Shown piece by piece: positions 7,756-16,579 of a stretch of 48,645 nt of DNA (position 1 is its first letter; each line of letters begins with the position of its first letter). Both the position numbers and the translations under genes were made by a program. The notes below the pieces were generated by a model. The model searched no databases and was not told where the DNA came from. It saw only the letters and a list, made by a program, of their open reading frames with translations. The DNA comes from Bradyrhizobium sp. 190 (GTDB lineage: Bacteria; Pseudomonadota; Alphaproteobacteria; Rhizobiales; Xanthobacteraceae): the NCBI RefSeq assembly GCF_023073415.1, contig NZ_JADPJL010000044.1, positions 1 through 48,645 on the forward strand. The letters run 5' to 3'.

Positions 7756-8271
7756 CTATCCTGCGCTTAAGCCCGCATCCTTCAGCCGCGCCGCGAACCA
7801 GCCGGACAAAGCCTGGTCGTGAACGCCGCTGGTATAGACTTCCGACGTCGTGACCTGCGTCTTGCCGAGCGTCAGGAGCACGCCGATCCAGTAGGCGAAC
7901 CATAAATGCGGATCGGTCAGCGCCCGCAGCTTGTGCTGGTCATGGTCGAGCGGCTGATGATTGGCCGATTTCCGCACCTCGACCGCGAGCAGGTTATTGG
8001 GAATGGCGCGCTGGTGCACCACGATATCGGGATAGATGGATTTGGCGAGGTGATCGTCGGTCGAGACGATCGTTCCGTGCGGCAGCCGCAGCGTGCGATC
8101 GCCCAGCCGGTCGTATTCGCAATCGATCTCCCAGCCCGGGAACTGCTTTTCGAACTGAACAGCCAGCCGGTGCGTCAACGCGCGCTCGCCGGCCTCCCTT
8201 TCGAGCAGAAAGGCTTCGCACGCATAGAACTCGTGAAGTGCGGTGATGACCTTGTTCAGTTCGGTCTGCAT
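7756..8271 (-). CDS. Hypothetical protein, possible PD-(D/E)XK nuclease fold
   Basis: A 171-aa protein without signal or membrane segments. The segment YPDIVVHQR followed about 12 residues later by LLAVEVRKS resembles the PD...(D/E)XK core of restriction-like nucleases, preceded by an Asp-rich beta region (FPGWEIDCEYDR). Many single-domain members of this fold are of unknown function, so I do not assign activity. The start at 8271 is supported by GGGAGG 4 nt upstream; an in-frame GTG at 8283 would overlap that site. It sits between the ThDP enzyme and the M20 peptidase in an operon-like array. Confidence 0.65.
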   Translation of the reverse strand: MQTELNKVITALHEFYACEAFLLEREAGERALTHRLAVQFEKQFPGWEIDCEYDRLGDRTLRLPHGTIVSTDDHLAKSIYPDIVVHQRAIPNNLLAVEVRKSANHQPLDHDQHKLRALTDPHLWFAYWIGVLLTLGKTQVTTSEVYTSGVHDQALSGWFAARLKDAGLSAG

Positions 8272-8307
8272 GACGCCTCCCACGAAGGCGAGCGGGTAGC
8301 CGTCGCC

Positions 8308-9855
8308 TTACATCTGCACTTCGATCAGCCGCGGGCCCGGTTCGGCGATCGCTTCCGCCAGCGCCTTGACGAAATCGTCGGCATTGGCAACCGCGCGGCC
8401 CGGCACGCCCATGCCCTTGGCAAGGGCTACGAAGTCGAGGTCGGGGCGGTCGATCTTGAGCATGTCGAGCGCGCGCTGTCCCGGCTCGCCGGCGCCGACG
8501 CCGTCGAACTCTCCACGCAATATCTGGTAGATCTTGTTTGCAAATACAATCGTGACGACGTTGAGGCCTTCGCGCGCCTGCGTCCACAGCGATTGCAGCG
8601 TGTACATCGCGCTGCCATCGCCGACCATGCAGATCACCTTGCGGTCGGGGCACGCCACCGCGGCGCCCGTCGCGACCGGTGTCGAGAAGCCAATCGAGCC
8701 GCCCATGTTCTGCAGCCAGTCGTGCGGGGCGGCGGCCGCCGTCGGCGGAAAGAAGCCGCGGCCGGTGGTGACGGATTCATCGACCATGATGGCGTTTTCC
8801 GGGATCGCCATCGCAATCGCCTGCGCGATCGAGGCATGCGTCAGCGCGCCGGTCGGTTTTGCGAGTTCGACCAGCTTCTGCGGCTGCCGGTCGGACGGCT
8901 GCGCGTGAAGCGCGCCGGCCAACGCTTCCAGCGCAGCTACGGAATTTTCGGCGCCGGAGGTCATGCGATGCACCTCGCAGCCCTGGGGCTTGAGCATGCT
9001 CGGCTTGTTCGGATAGGCGAAGAACGCGACGGGATCGTTGGCCTCGACCAGCACGATGTTCTTAAAATCTTTCAGGATCGGCAGCGCCTGCTCGATCACG
9101 TAAGGGATGCGGTCGATCGCGAAGCGGCCCTTGCCGCGCGCCATGCGCGGATTGTAGGTCTGGCCCATCACCTTGCAGCCGGTCTTGCCCGCGATCTGGG
9201 CGGCCAGCGCCAGCCCGTGCTCGGTGAGCGCGCTGCCGGTCATCAGCAGCAGCGTCGACGCGCCGCCGTTGCGCAACAGCTTGGCGGCATGGTCCACGGC
9301 CTGCGCGGAATAATTGGCGCGCTGAGTTTCCGCCGGAACCTGCGCGATGCCGTCGGCCTCGTTCCAGGCGGTATCGGCGGGCAGGATCAGGGTTGCGATC
9401 TGCGCCGGCGCGCTTTTCGCCGCGGCAATCGCGGCAGCGCCATCGGCGGAAACGGATTTTGCATCCGGCGAGGTCCGAACCCAGGATGACATCGGCCGCG
9501 CCAGCCCCTCGATGTCGGAGGTCAGCGGGGCGTTGTAGCCGATGTGATAGGTCGCATGCTGGCCGACGATGTTGACGATGCCGGAATTGGCCTTCTTGGC
9601 GTTGTGCAGATTGGCCAAGCCATTGGCGAGGCCGGGGCCGAGATGAAGCAAGGTCGACGCCGGCGTGCCCTTCATGCGGTAATAGCCGTCGGCGGCCCCC
9701 GTTACCACGCCTTCGAACAGGCCGAGCACGCAGCGCATCCCCTCGACCCGGTCCAGTGCGGCGACGAAATGCATCTCCGAGGTGCCGGGATTGGTAAAGC
9801 AGACATCCACGCCGCCTGCGACCAATGTCCGCACCAGACTTTCCGCACCATTCAT
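8308..9855 (-). CDS. Thiamine diphosphate-dependent enzyme, acetolactate synthase large subunit-like
   Basis: A 515-aa protein with the three-domain ThDP fold. The N-terminal PYR domain has NPGTSE, the cofactor-activating Glu48 (FEGVVTGAADGY) and His71 (HLGPGLANG). The C-terminal domain has the ThDP/Mg motif starting GDGSAMYTLQSLW and closing at the Asn of FAN. It resembles acetolactate synthase/benzoylformate decarboxylase family enzymes that ligate or decarboxylate 2-oxo acids. No regulatory small subunit is adjacent, so a biosynthetic ilvB role is unlikely. The position of the catalytic Ser26 of benzoylformate decarboxylase is Thr25 here. First gene of the operon with 7756-8271 and the M20 peptidase. 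Confidence 0.85.
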   Translation of the reverse strand: MNGAESLVRTLVAGGVDVCFTNPGTSEMHFVAALDRVEGMRCVLGLFEGVVTGAADGYYRMKGTPASTLLHLGPGLANGLANLHNAKKANSGIVNIVGQHATYHIGYNAPLTSDIEGLARPMSSWVRTSPDAKSVSADGAAAIAAAKSAPAQIATLILPADTAWNEADGIAQVPAETQRANYSAQAVDHAAKLLRNGGASTLLLMTGSALTEHGLALAAQIAGKTGCKVMGQTYNPRMARGKGRFAIDRIPYVIEQALPILKDFKNIVLVEANDPVAFFAYPNKPSMLKPQGCEVHRMTSGAENSVAALEALAGALHAQPSDRQPQKLVELAKPTGALTHASIAQAIAMAIPENAIMVDESVTTGRGFFPPTAAAAPHDWLQNMGGSIGFSTPVATGAAVACPDRKVICMVGDGSAMYTLQSLWTQAREGLNVVTIVFANKIYQILRGEFDGVGAGEPGQRALDMLKIDRPDLDFVALAKGMGVPGRAVANADDFVKALAEAIAEPGPRLIEVQM

Positions 9856-10078
9856 GGTCCCGTTCCCCGTCGCGCTTGTTCTTAAGAGCCGCTGACGATC
9901 AATCATTGTTCGCACGTTTCGTCAAAGGTTTAGGGAACAATGCAGCCATCGCTTGGGGGGTGTTGTCTTTTTTAACCGCGGTGCTTGAAAATGGCTGTAG
10001 TCACGGCCTCGTTGCTTGCACGATCGCCGCAATTATGGCCTGTCTCCAGCATATTGAGATTTTTTCACGAGGAAGAAA

Positions 10079-10675
10079 ATGACCCGGGCTTTTGCTTTTC
10101 TGTTTGCGGCGGTGGTGGTGCTGGCGGGAGCCGGCCACGCACAGGCCCAGCAATTCTTCTTCTTTGACGACTCCCGCGACATCATGGGCGGCGGCCCCGG
10201 TTTCTTCCGACCCGGCATGCCCGGCGGATCGAGCCCTATTCCGCGCACCACCGTGATGTTTAACGGCAATTACGCGCCCGGTACGATTTACATCAGCACC
10301 GCCGAGCGCAGGCTCTATCTCGTGCTCGGTAACGGCCAGGCAATTCGCTATGGCATCGGTGTCGGCCGGGACGGCTTCCGCTGGGGTGGAACCCACCGCA
10401 TTTCCGCGAAGAAGGAATGGCCGAGCTGGACACCGCCTGCCCAGATGCTGCGGCGGCGGCCGGACCTGCCGCGCCACATGTCGGGCGGCATCGACAATCC
10501 GCTCGGCGCGCGCGCAATGTATCTGGGATCGACGCTCTATCGCATCCACGGCTCCAACGAGCCCGAGACGATCGGACAGGCGGTGTCGTCCGGATGTTTC
10601 CGCATGACCAATGAGGACGTGACCGATCTCTACAGCCGCGTCCGCGTCGGCACGCCGGTCATCGTCAGGAATTAG
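10079..10675 (+). CDS. L,D-transpeptidase (YkuD/ErfK family)
   Basis: A 198-aa exported protein. Residues 1-23 form a signal peptide ending AQAQ. A YkuD catalytic domain covers about 65-198 with the signature HGSN (157-160) and SSGCFRM, whose Cys173 is the nucleophile. These enzymes form 3-3 peptidoglycan cross-links or attach proteins to peptidoglycan in the periplasm. AGGAAG lies just before the ATG. The 223-bp upstream gap separates it from the divergent ThDP gene; I see no clear promoter there. Confidence 0.9.
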   Translation: MTRAFAFLFAAVVVLAGAGHAQAQQFFFFDDSRDIMGGGPGFFRPGMPGGSSPIPRTTVMFNGNYAPGTIYISTAERRLYLVLGNGQAIRYGIGVGRDGFRWGGTHRISAKKEWPSWTPPAQMLRRRPDLPRHMSGGIDNPLGARAMYLGSTLYRIHGSNEPETIGQAVSSGCFRMTNEDVTDLYSRVRVGTPVIVRN

Positions 10676-10763
10676 GCCGGAACCGGCGTGACCATGCACG
10701 CAGGCGCGTGATCGAGGCTTTCAACCCTTGCACGCACGTGCCGATTGCTGCAGCGTCGTTTCA

Positions 10764-11573
10764 ATGCGCACGCCTCGCCGATTGCTGTACCTGCGGACGC
10801 TCGCGGCGGCCCTTTGCGCCGTCCCGCTCGGCGAAATCTTCCTGCCGTGCACGGCTTTCGCCGACATTCCCGCCATCGCGCAGCGCCAGCGCACCGAGAA
10901 AAAGATATTCACCGACAACGAGATCATCGAAGGCTTTCTGAAGACCGCGTTCGGCGCCGAATATCATCTCGCCGGCCGCGTCGACCGCATCCGCAAATAT
11001 GACGGGCCGGTGCGGGTGTTTGCCGACGGCACCCGGGCCGACCGCAAGACGCAGCTTGCGAAAATCGTGGCCGACATCGCGTCGCGCGTTCAGCACCTCG
11101 ACATCGCCATGGCCGGCAGCCTCGAAGACGCCAATGTGCAGGTCAAGCTGGTGCGCGACCGCGACCTCGGCCGCACCATCGCGACCTTCTACGGCAGCGA
11201 ACGGGCCAAAGAGATTCGCACTTCGCTCGACCCGCAATGCTTGTCGGGCTTTCGCAAGAACGAGAAGTTCGAAATCGAGCATTCCGACGTGATCCTCACC
11301 GTCGACAATGGCGACTTCGTATTCTTCGACTGCGCCTATGAGGAATTGCTGCAATCGCTGGGACCGATCAACGATACCGCGAGCGTGCCCTGGACCATGT
11401 TCAATGACAACGTCTCGATGGGCTATTTCGACGTCTACGACCAGTATCTCCTGAACCTTCTCTATGATCCCCGGATCAAGCCCGGCATGACCGTGCAGGA
11501 GGTCAAGGCGTTGCTGCCGGACGTGCTGGCCGACGTGCGCACCTGGGTGCGCAAGGTCAACAACCTGCCGTAA
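10764..11573 (+). CDS. Exported DUF2927 family protein
   Basis: A 269-aa protein. The N terminus (MRTPRRLLYLRTLAAALCAV) is an Arg-rich, then hydrophobic signal peptide, with cleavage probably near CTAFA. The rest matches the DUF2927 pattern: a DNEIIEGFLKTAFG start, KYDGPVRVFADG, a Cys-containing DPQCLSG, and a C-terminal LLYDPRIKPGMT helix region. The fold recalls metzincin-like putative secreted proteases, but no HExxH is present. I chose the ATG over an upstream TTG because it begins the signal peptide directly. Function unknown; probably envelope-located. Confidence 0.8.
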   Translation: MRTPRRLLYLRTLAAALCAVPLGEIFLPCTAFADIPAIAQRQRTEKKIFTDNEIIEGFLKTAFGAEYHLAGRVDRIRKYDGPVRVFADGTRADRKTQLAKIVADIASRVQHLDIAMAGSLEDANVQVKLVRDRDLGRTIATFYGSERAKEIRTSLDPQCLSGFRKNEKFEIEHSDVILTVDNGDFVFFDCAYEELLQSLGPINDTASVPWTMFNDNVSMGYFDVYDQYLLNLLYDPRIKPGMTVQEVKALLPDVLADVRTWVRKVNNLP

Positions 11574-11595
11574 GTGACGACGCGCCACCCTCACC

Positions 11596-11675
11596 CGTCA
11601 TTGCGAGCGAAGCGAAGCAATCCATGGTTCAGCGCACGCGGGGAGATGGATTGTTTCGCTTCGCTCGCAATGACG
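11596..11675. repeat. Intergenic palindrome, CGTCATTGCGAGCGAAGC family
   Basis: Two 29-bp arms, CGTCATTGCGAGCGAAGCG... and its near-perfect reverse complement, surround a 22-bp centre. One mismatch separates the arms (GCTTCG versus GTTTCG). It resembles the REP-like palindromes scattered through Bradyrhizobium. The rest of the 11574-11894 gap is AT-richer near 11800-11860 and holds no gene that I can support. Confidence 0.85.
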
Positions 11676-11894
11676 GTGGAGAATTCGGGCAATTCCCCAC
11701 TGGCGGCAGTCCCGGCTGAAACCCTTCGTCACGCTCTGCGAATGCCTCCCTCACGCGGTCGCTGAAGTTCCTGGCGACCCCCGCAATCCACCTTTTTCCA
11801 GTGACAACGCAAAGTTTTATTGACGAAAGATTGTGACTTCCAAGAGCAAATCCTGTCTAATGAGGTCTATGGGCGCTTCCTATAAGTTTTCCAA

Positions 11895-12893
11895 ATGAAC
11901 GACCTGCCACGCATCCAGGCCTTGCGCTGCTTCATCACCGTGGCTCGTGAAGGCACGGTGTCGCGCGCGGCCACCTTGCTGCATCTGACCCAGCCTGCCG
12001 TCAGCCTGCAATTGAAGGGCCTCGAGGAAAGCACCGGCCTGCAGCTTTTCAACCGGACGCCGGGCGGCTTTACCCTGACCGAAGCGGGCGCCGCCCTGCT
12101 GCCGCTGGCGCACCGGACGGTATCGGCCTCGGCGGATTTCAGGACGGCGGCAGATTCCTTGCGAGAGTCGCTGCGGGCAACGCTGCGTGTCGGCACGATC
12201 CTGGACCCCGAATCGATCCGGCTGGGCCCGTTCGTGCGAAGCCTCGCCACTTCCTCGAAGAAGACCGAAGTCTTCCTCCGCTACGGCTTCAGCGACGACG
12301 TGCTGGCGCAGATCGGCAAGGGCGAACTCGACGTCGGATACTATATCGATGCCACGCCCCCCGAATGCCTTGCGTCGGGGATGCTGCCCGAACGCACCAT
12401 CGACGATGGAAAGTTCCAGCTCACGGCACTGATGCGCTACGACTACCGCGTGATCGCCCCGCGCGAATGGAGCGACAGGGTGCTGGGAAAGGATTGGGCC
12501 GACCTCACCGACCTGCCCTGGATTGCGACGCCGCATGCCTCGGCGCATCGGAGGCTGATCGACGACGTCTTCCGGCCAATGGGGTCATTGCCGAAACGCA
12601 TCGCCTTCGCCGAGCAGGAAGACGCCATGATCGAGTTCGTCGAAGCCGGCAACGGCCTCAGCCTCGCCCGCGACTGCGTGCTCGACCGCATCACGCGCAA
12701 ACGGAATTTCGTGATTGCCGACAAGGTGGCGCTGACCTGCGACCTCAGTTTCGCCTGCCTGACGTCGCGGCGCCGCGAGCCGATCATCTCGCAGGCCTTC
12801 TCGGCCATGCAGGCGGTATGGGAACTGAAGCCGGGCGACGCAGCGCCCGCGCCGATCGAAGCGGCGAGATCGCGGAAAAGCGCCCGCAGGTAG
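11895..12893 (+). CDS. LysR family transcriptional regulator
   Basis: A 332-aa protein. The N-terminal winged helix-turn-helix (about 7-66) has the LysR signature RAATLLHLTQPAVSLQLKGLEE. It is followed by a periplasmic-binding-protein-like effector domain (about 95-310). The inducer is unknown. It is convergent with the M48 gene and no divergent target lies next to it, since the upstream neighbour is the DUF2927 gene in the same direction. The regulated gene is therefore not evident. Confidence 0.9.
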   Translation: MNDLPRIQALRCFITVAREGTVSRAATLLHLTQPAVSLQLKGLEESTGLQLFNRTPGGFTLTEAGAALLPLAHRTVSASADFRTAADSLRESLRATLRVGTILDPESIRLGPFVRSLATSSKKTEVFLRYGFSDDVLAQIGKGELDVGYYIDATPPECLASGMLPERTIDDGKFQLTALMRYDYRVIAPREWSDRVLGKDWADLTDLPWIATPHASAHRRLIDDVFRPMGSLPKRIAFAEQEDAMIEFVEAGNGLSLARDCVLDRITRKRNFVIADKVALTCDLSFACLTSRRREPIISQAFSAMQAVWELKPGDAAPAPIEAARSRKSARR

Positions 12894-12903
12894 CCTGATC
12901 GGC

Positions 12904-12989
12904 TCAGATTTTGGTCGGGTCAGACTTGCCCGGATTAGACTTGCCCGGCTCAGATTTGCCCGGCACAGACTTGCCCGGCTCAGACTTGC
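12904..12989 (-). repeat. 15-bp tandem repeats coding the tail of the M48 protease
   Basis: About five imperfect 15-bp units (plus strand core CAGACTTGCCCGGCT) encode the SEPGK/SVPGK/SNPGK pentapeptides. The unit length preserves the frame, so copy number can vary without breaking the gene. Confidence 0.8.
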
Positions 12990-14088
12990 CATCGCAGATC
13001 GATTTCAGCGATCGCCATTCCTCTGATGTCAGCAGCGGCGGCCCGCCGGGCTGCCGGTCTTCCCGGCTCATCCGCGCCAGCCGGTCCTCGCTCAGGGGAT
13101 GGGTGGAGATGATGGAGAGGCCCTTGGCCTCCTTTCCGGTGACCCGAAGCAGCAATTCTCCGGTCGGCTTCGCCGGGCGGCCCAGCCGGTGCATGACGTC
13201 GATGGCAAAACCGTCGGCATTGGTCTCGGCCTCGCGCGAATGGGACGACGTCACCAGCGTGCGCGAGCCGAAGATCAGCGCGCTGGAGCCGGTGATGTCG
13301 CCGAACAAGAGGCCGATCAGGAACGACGTGCTGCCGTCGCGGATCAGTCCGCGCATGCTGTCGCGATGCTTGAGATGGCCGAGTTCGTGGGCCAGCACGC
13401 CCGCGATTTCGTCGGCGTTCTCGGCCTTCGCCAGCAATCCGTCGAACAGATAGACCTTGCCGCCCGGCAGCGCGAAGGCATTGGGAATCGGACTCGACAG
13501 CACGCCCGACTGCACCGAGGTGTCGAGGCCGGCGGATTCGCGAATTGAAGTGACGAGCTTGACGAAGGCCTTCTGCCCGGCAGCATTGTCGCAAACCTTG
13601 GCATTGAACATCGTCTTGATCTGGCTGTCGGCGACCTCGCCGAGCCGCCGTTCGAACGCTTCGGGCACCAGCGGCGTGAGGCGATCGGCGATCAGCGGAA
13701 GTCCGAACAGCACCACGGCAACGATCGAAACCGCGGCCGCGAGCGACCAGCCGACAATGACGGCAACGCCGCGGCGGCCGGGCGTGTTTTCATCCAGTTT
13801 GGTGCAGCGTGCGACCAGTTCGGCCGCAAGCGCGTCGTCGCGAACCTCCAGCCGCGCCAGCGCAAACGCGCTCAGACAGCCGAGGCGCAGCATGCCCGAA
13901 GGGCTGTCGGCGCGGCGGATGTCGGCATAGTCCCATGCCGCGAGCGTCTGTTCGTGTTCGACGATTTCGAGGCGGTCGGAAAAATGGAGCGTAACCGCGC
14001 GGCGCCGGCTCGACGCCCCGTCGAAATAGGTCGCCGCATTGGCCGGCGGTGTTTTCGGAATCTCTGGCGCGTCGCTATCCATGGCCAT
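12904..14088 (-). CDS. M48 family membrane metalloprotease with repetitive tail
   Basis: A ~394-aa protein. An N-terminal cytoplasmic region (about 1-105) is followed by a transmembrane segment (about 108-131) and an M48 peptidase domain with HELGH at about 234-238 and the third zinc ligand in EAETNADGFA. The last ~30 residues are five tandem S-x-P-G-K type pentapeptides, coded by 15-bp DNA repeats. It starts 12 bp after the DUF898 gene on the same strand, so the two form an operon. GTG at 14091 and ATG at 14082 are alternative starts. Confidence 0.87.
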   Translation of the reverse strand: MAMDSDAPEIPKTPPANAATYFDGASSRRRAVTLHFSDRLEIVEHEQTLAAWDYADIRRADSPSGMLRLGCLSAFALARLEVRDDALAAELVARCTKLDENTPGRRGVAVIVGWSLAAAVSIVAVVLFGLPLIADRLTPLVPEAFERRLGEVADSQIKTMFNAKVCDNAAGQKAFVKLVTSIRESAGLDTSVQSGVLSSPIPNAFALPGGKVYLFDGLLAKAENADEIAGVLAHELGHLKHRDSMRGLIRDGSTSFLIGLLFGDITGSSALIFGSRTLVTSSHSREAETNADGFAIDVMHRLGRPAKPTGELLLRVTGKEAKGLSIISTHPLSEDRLARMSREDRQPGGPPLLTSEEWRSLKSICDGKSEPGKSVPGKSEPGKSNPGKSDPTKI

Positions 14089-14100
14089 CACGTCTTGCCG

Positions 14101-15261
14101 CTAGAATCCGCCGACATCGAGACCGTCCGCAAACCCTTCGCCGAGCGCGTTGGCCAGATCGCCCCGCGCCGCGACGTTGGCGGCAGCCTCGAGGCCGCTG
14201 ATGTTGACCGAGCCTAGCACGATCACCCAGAGATCGCGCGTCAGATAGACCCGGATCACGACGTTGAGCGCCAGCGCCAATACCAGATAGCCCAGACCAG
14301 TCAGCACCAGCAGCGGAATGCTCCTCATCAATTCCGGCGTCTTGAAGAACTCCGTCAATCCCGCGCCGCTCATGCTGGCGACCAGCACCGCGCACAGGGC
14401 CAGATAGACCGCGAAGACAAGCCCAAGCAGGGCCATCCAGCCGATCACTTTCCAGTACAGCCCGATCAATGCGCTCTTCGGCAGCGACGATTCCAGACGC
14501 ACGCCACCGAACCGGATGCCGGACAGCCACCAGCGCCATTCGATGGCCTTGTAGCCTGCGTAAATGAAAGGGGCGATTGGCATTATATAGAGCGCGATCG
14601 GCGTGAGCAGCCACAGCCACCAGCCGCGCTTGAAGAACTCCCAGCCGAGTCCGTCGAAGCTGCCCTGCAGGTCGCCAAAATGGGAATGGCGCATCTTGTA
14701 GCGTTCGAGCGCCGCGGCCCGCCATGGCAGGATCAGCCCGAGCGTGAGTATCATCAAAAGGCCCCACAGCGAGGCCTGCAAGGCATAGATCCAGCCCGAG
14801 CCGGTCATCCAGAAGCGCACGCCGCGCCATACCGTACGCGTCAGGCGGTAGCGCCGCGCGCGGTAGATGGCGAACTGCCCGAACAGATAGAAGAAGGCGA
14901 TCAGCGGAATGCTGGCGAACGCCTGATAATGCTCGGCCTCGAGACCGATGAGAAAATAGCCGAGATAGATCGGCACCAGGATCGCGAGCGCGACCAGGAA
15001 TCCGATCAGCAACTCCTTGCCACGGCCGGTATATTCGGCCGCATCGCCATCGACCAATGTGTTGGACCAGAGATGGCGGCGGATGTCGGTGAGGAGCCAG
15101 AATCGATAGAAGCCGAGGGTGACGAGCTCCAGCGCGGCGCCGCGCTTGGCCAGATCAAAGAATTCGCCGCGGCTGCCGGAAAATGCCACCGGCATCGGCG
15201 GCGGGACAGGCGTAGGCGGCGGCACGGGCGGCCCCAGCGGGGTCCAACTCATCTGATTCAC
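14101..15261 (-). CDS. DUF898 (YjgN) family polytopic membrane protein
   Basis: A 386-aa protein. A Pro-rich N terminus is followed by FSGSRGEFFDLAKRG, the conserved DUF898 entry motif. About eight hydrophobic helices follow, with two related halves (LTLGFYRFWL..., LTLGLILPWRAAALERYKM) and FDGLGWEFFKRGWW between them. The function of the family is unknown. The downstream M48 protease is 12 bp away, a pairing that suggests joint function in membrane quality control or envelope processing. That link is inferred from context. Confidence 0.83.
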   Translation of the reverse strand: MNQMSWTPLGPPVPPPTPVPPPMPVAFSGSRGEFFDLAKRGAALELVTLGFYRFWLLTDIRRHLWSNTLVDGDAAEYTGRGKELLIGFLVALAILVPIYLGYFLIGLEAEHYQAFASIPLIAFFYLFGQFAIYRARRYRLTRTVWRGVRFWMTGSGWIYALQASLWGLLMILTLGLILPWRAAALERYKMRHSHFGDLQGSFDGLGWEFFKRGWWLWLLTPIALYIMPIAPFIYAGYKAIEWRWWLSGIRFGGVRLESSLPKSALIGLYWKVIGWMALLGLVFAVYLALCAVLVASMSGAGLTEFFKTPELMRSIPLLVLTGLGYLVLALALNVVIRVYLTRDLWVIVLGSVNISGLEAAANVAARGDLANALGEGFADGLDVGGF

Positions 15262-15380
15262 GGTTCAACTCCAGCGCGAGGGCGGCCGATCAAACCACAA
15301 ATTTGTCGGCCATTGTGTGACCCAGGTCCCACACGTGAAGCGTATTCGATCGAAGTGGATAGCAAGAATCCGGAGCCTCG

Positions 15381-15399
15381 GTTCTGATTCAATCAGAAC
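15381..15399. promoter_or_regulatory. 19-bp perfect palindrome in the ivd-DUF898 gap
   Basis: GTTCTGATT-C-AATCAGAAC is perfect over two 9-bp arms around a single central base. It lies 7 bp after the ivd stop and ~120 bp upstream of the DUF898 gene. A hairpin with a 1-nt loop and no U-tract is a poor terminator, so a dimeric regulator site is more likely. Confidence 0.45.
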
Positions 15400-15406
15400 G
15401 GACGCT

Positions 15407-16579
15407 CTACGCCGATTTTTCGAACAGCTCCCGGCCGATCAGCATGCGGCGGATTTCGCTGGTGCCGGCGCCGATCTCATAGAGTTTTGCGTCGCGCAGC
15501 AGCCGCCCGGTCGGATAGTCGTTGATGTAGCCGTTGCCGCCGAGCAACTGGATGGCGTCGAGCGCGCATTGGGTCGCTTTCTCGGCCGCATAAAGAATCG
15601 CGCCGGCCGCATCCTCGCGCGTGGTCTCGCCGCGGTCGCAGGCTTTTGCCACCGCGTACACATAGGCGCGCGAGGCGTTCATCGTGGTGTACATGTCGGC
15701 GATCTTGCCCTGCACCAACTGGAAGGTGCCGATCGGCTCGCCGAACTGCTTGCGCTCGTGGACATAAGGCAGCACCACGTCCATGCAGGCCTGCATGATG
15801 CCGATCGGCCCCGCCGCCAGCACCGCGCGCTCGTAATCGAGGCCCGACATCAACACGTTGACGCCGCGGCCGACCTCGCTGAGCACGTTCTCCTCCGGCA
15901 CTTCGCAGTCTTCGAACACCAGTTCGCAGGTGTCGGAGCCGCGCATGCCGAGCTTGTCCAGTTTCTGCGCGGTGGAAAATCCCTTCATGCCCTTTTCGAT
16001 GATGAAGGCGGTCATGCCGCGCGGACCGGCGTTGAGATCGGTCTTGGCGTAGACCACCAGCGTATCGGCCACGGGGCCGTTGGTGATCCACATCTTGTTG
16101 CCGTTGAGCACGAAGCGGTCGCCCATCTTGTCGGCGCGGGTCTTCATAGAGACCACGTCGCTTCCGGCGCCTGGCTCCGACATCGCGAGCGAACCGACAT
16201 GCTCGCCCGAGATCAATTTCGGCAGGTATTTGCGCTTCTGCGTTTCATTGCCGTTGCGGCGGATCTGGTTGACGCAGAGGTTGGAATGCGCCCCATACGA
16301 GAGGCCGACCGCGGCCGATGCCCGCGACATCTCTTCCACCGCAATGCAGTGCTCGAGATAGCCCAGGCCCGTTCCGCCATACTCCTCCTCGACGGTGATG
16401 CCGTGCAGGCCGAGCGCGCCGATCTTCGGCCAGAGGTCGCGCGGAAACTGATTGCTGCGGTCGATTTCGGCGGCGCGCGGCGCGATTTCGTTCTGCGAAA
16501 ACGAATACACCGTCTCGCGGATCGCATCCGCGGTCTCGCCGAGATCGAAGTTGAACATCCGATGGGCGTTGGGGATCAT
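15407..16579 (-). CDS. ivd: Isovaleryl-CoA dehydrogenase
   Basis: A 390-aa acyl-CoA dehydrogenase with AMSEPGAGSDVVSM, KMWITNG and the C-terminal GGNGYINDYPTGRLLRDAKL motif. Glu250 in GLDYERAVLAAGP occupies the helix-G position that holds the catalytic base in isovaleryl-CoA dehydrogenases (human Glu254), and the usual YEGT Glu is replaced by YEIGAGTSEI context. It oxidises isovaleryl-CoA to 3-methylcrotonyl-CoA in leucine degradation, passing electrons to ETF. GGGAGG lies before the ATG. The other leucine genes are not in the window. Confidence 0.9.
   Translation of the reverse strand: MIPNAHRMFNFDLGETADAIRETVYSFSQNEIAPRAAEIDRSNQFPRDLWPKIGALGLHGITVEEEYGGTGLGYLEHCIAVEEMSRASAAVGLSYGAHSNLCVNQIRRNGNETQKRKYLPKLISGEHVGSLAMSEPGAGSDVVSMKTRADKMGDRFVLNGNKMWITNGPVADTLVVYAKTDLNAGPRGMTAFIIEKGMKGFSTAQKLDKLGMRGSDTCELVFEDCEVPEENVLSEVGRGVNVLMSGLDYERAVLAAGPIGIMQACMDVVLPYVHERKQFGEPIGTFQLVQGKIADMYTTMNASRAYVYAVAKACDRGETTREDAAGAILYAAEKATQCALDAIQLLGGNGYINDYPTGRLLRDAKLYEIGAGTSEIRRMLIGRELFEKSA

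Noticed and set aside
9943..9970. GGAAC upstream of the L,D-transpeptidase as an EcfG site
   Set aside because: The nearest GTT is 23 bp away.
12585..12992. Minus-strand frame with SLSRASL/CRANLSRASL repeats resembling a pentapeptide-repeat protein
   Set aside because: It is the out-of-frame reading of the 15-bp repeats in the M48 gene and then runs antisense to the LysR gene.
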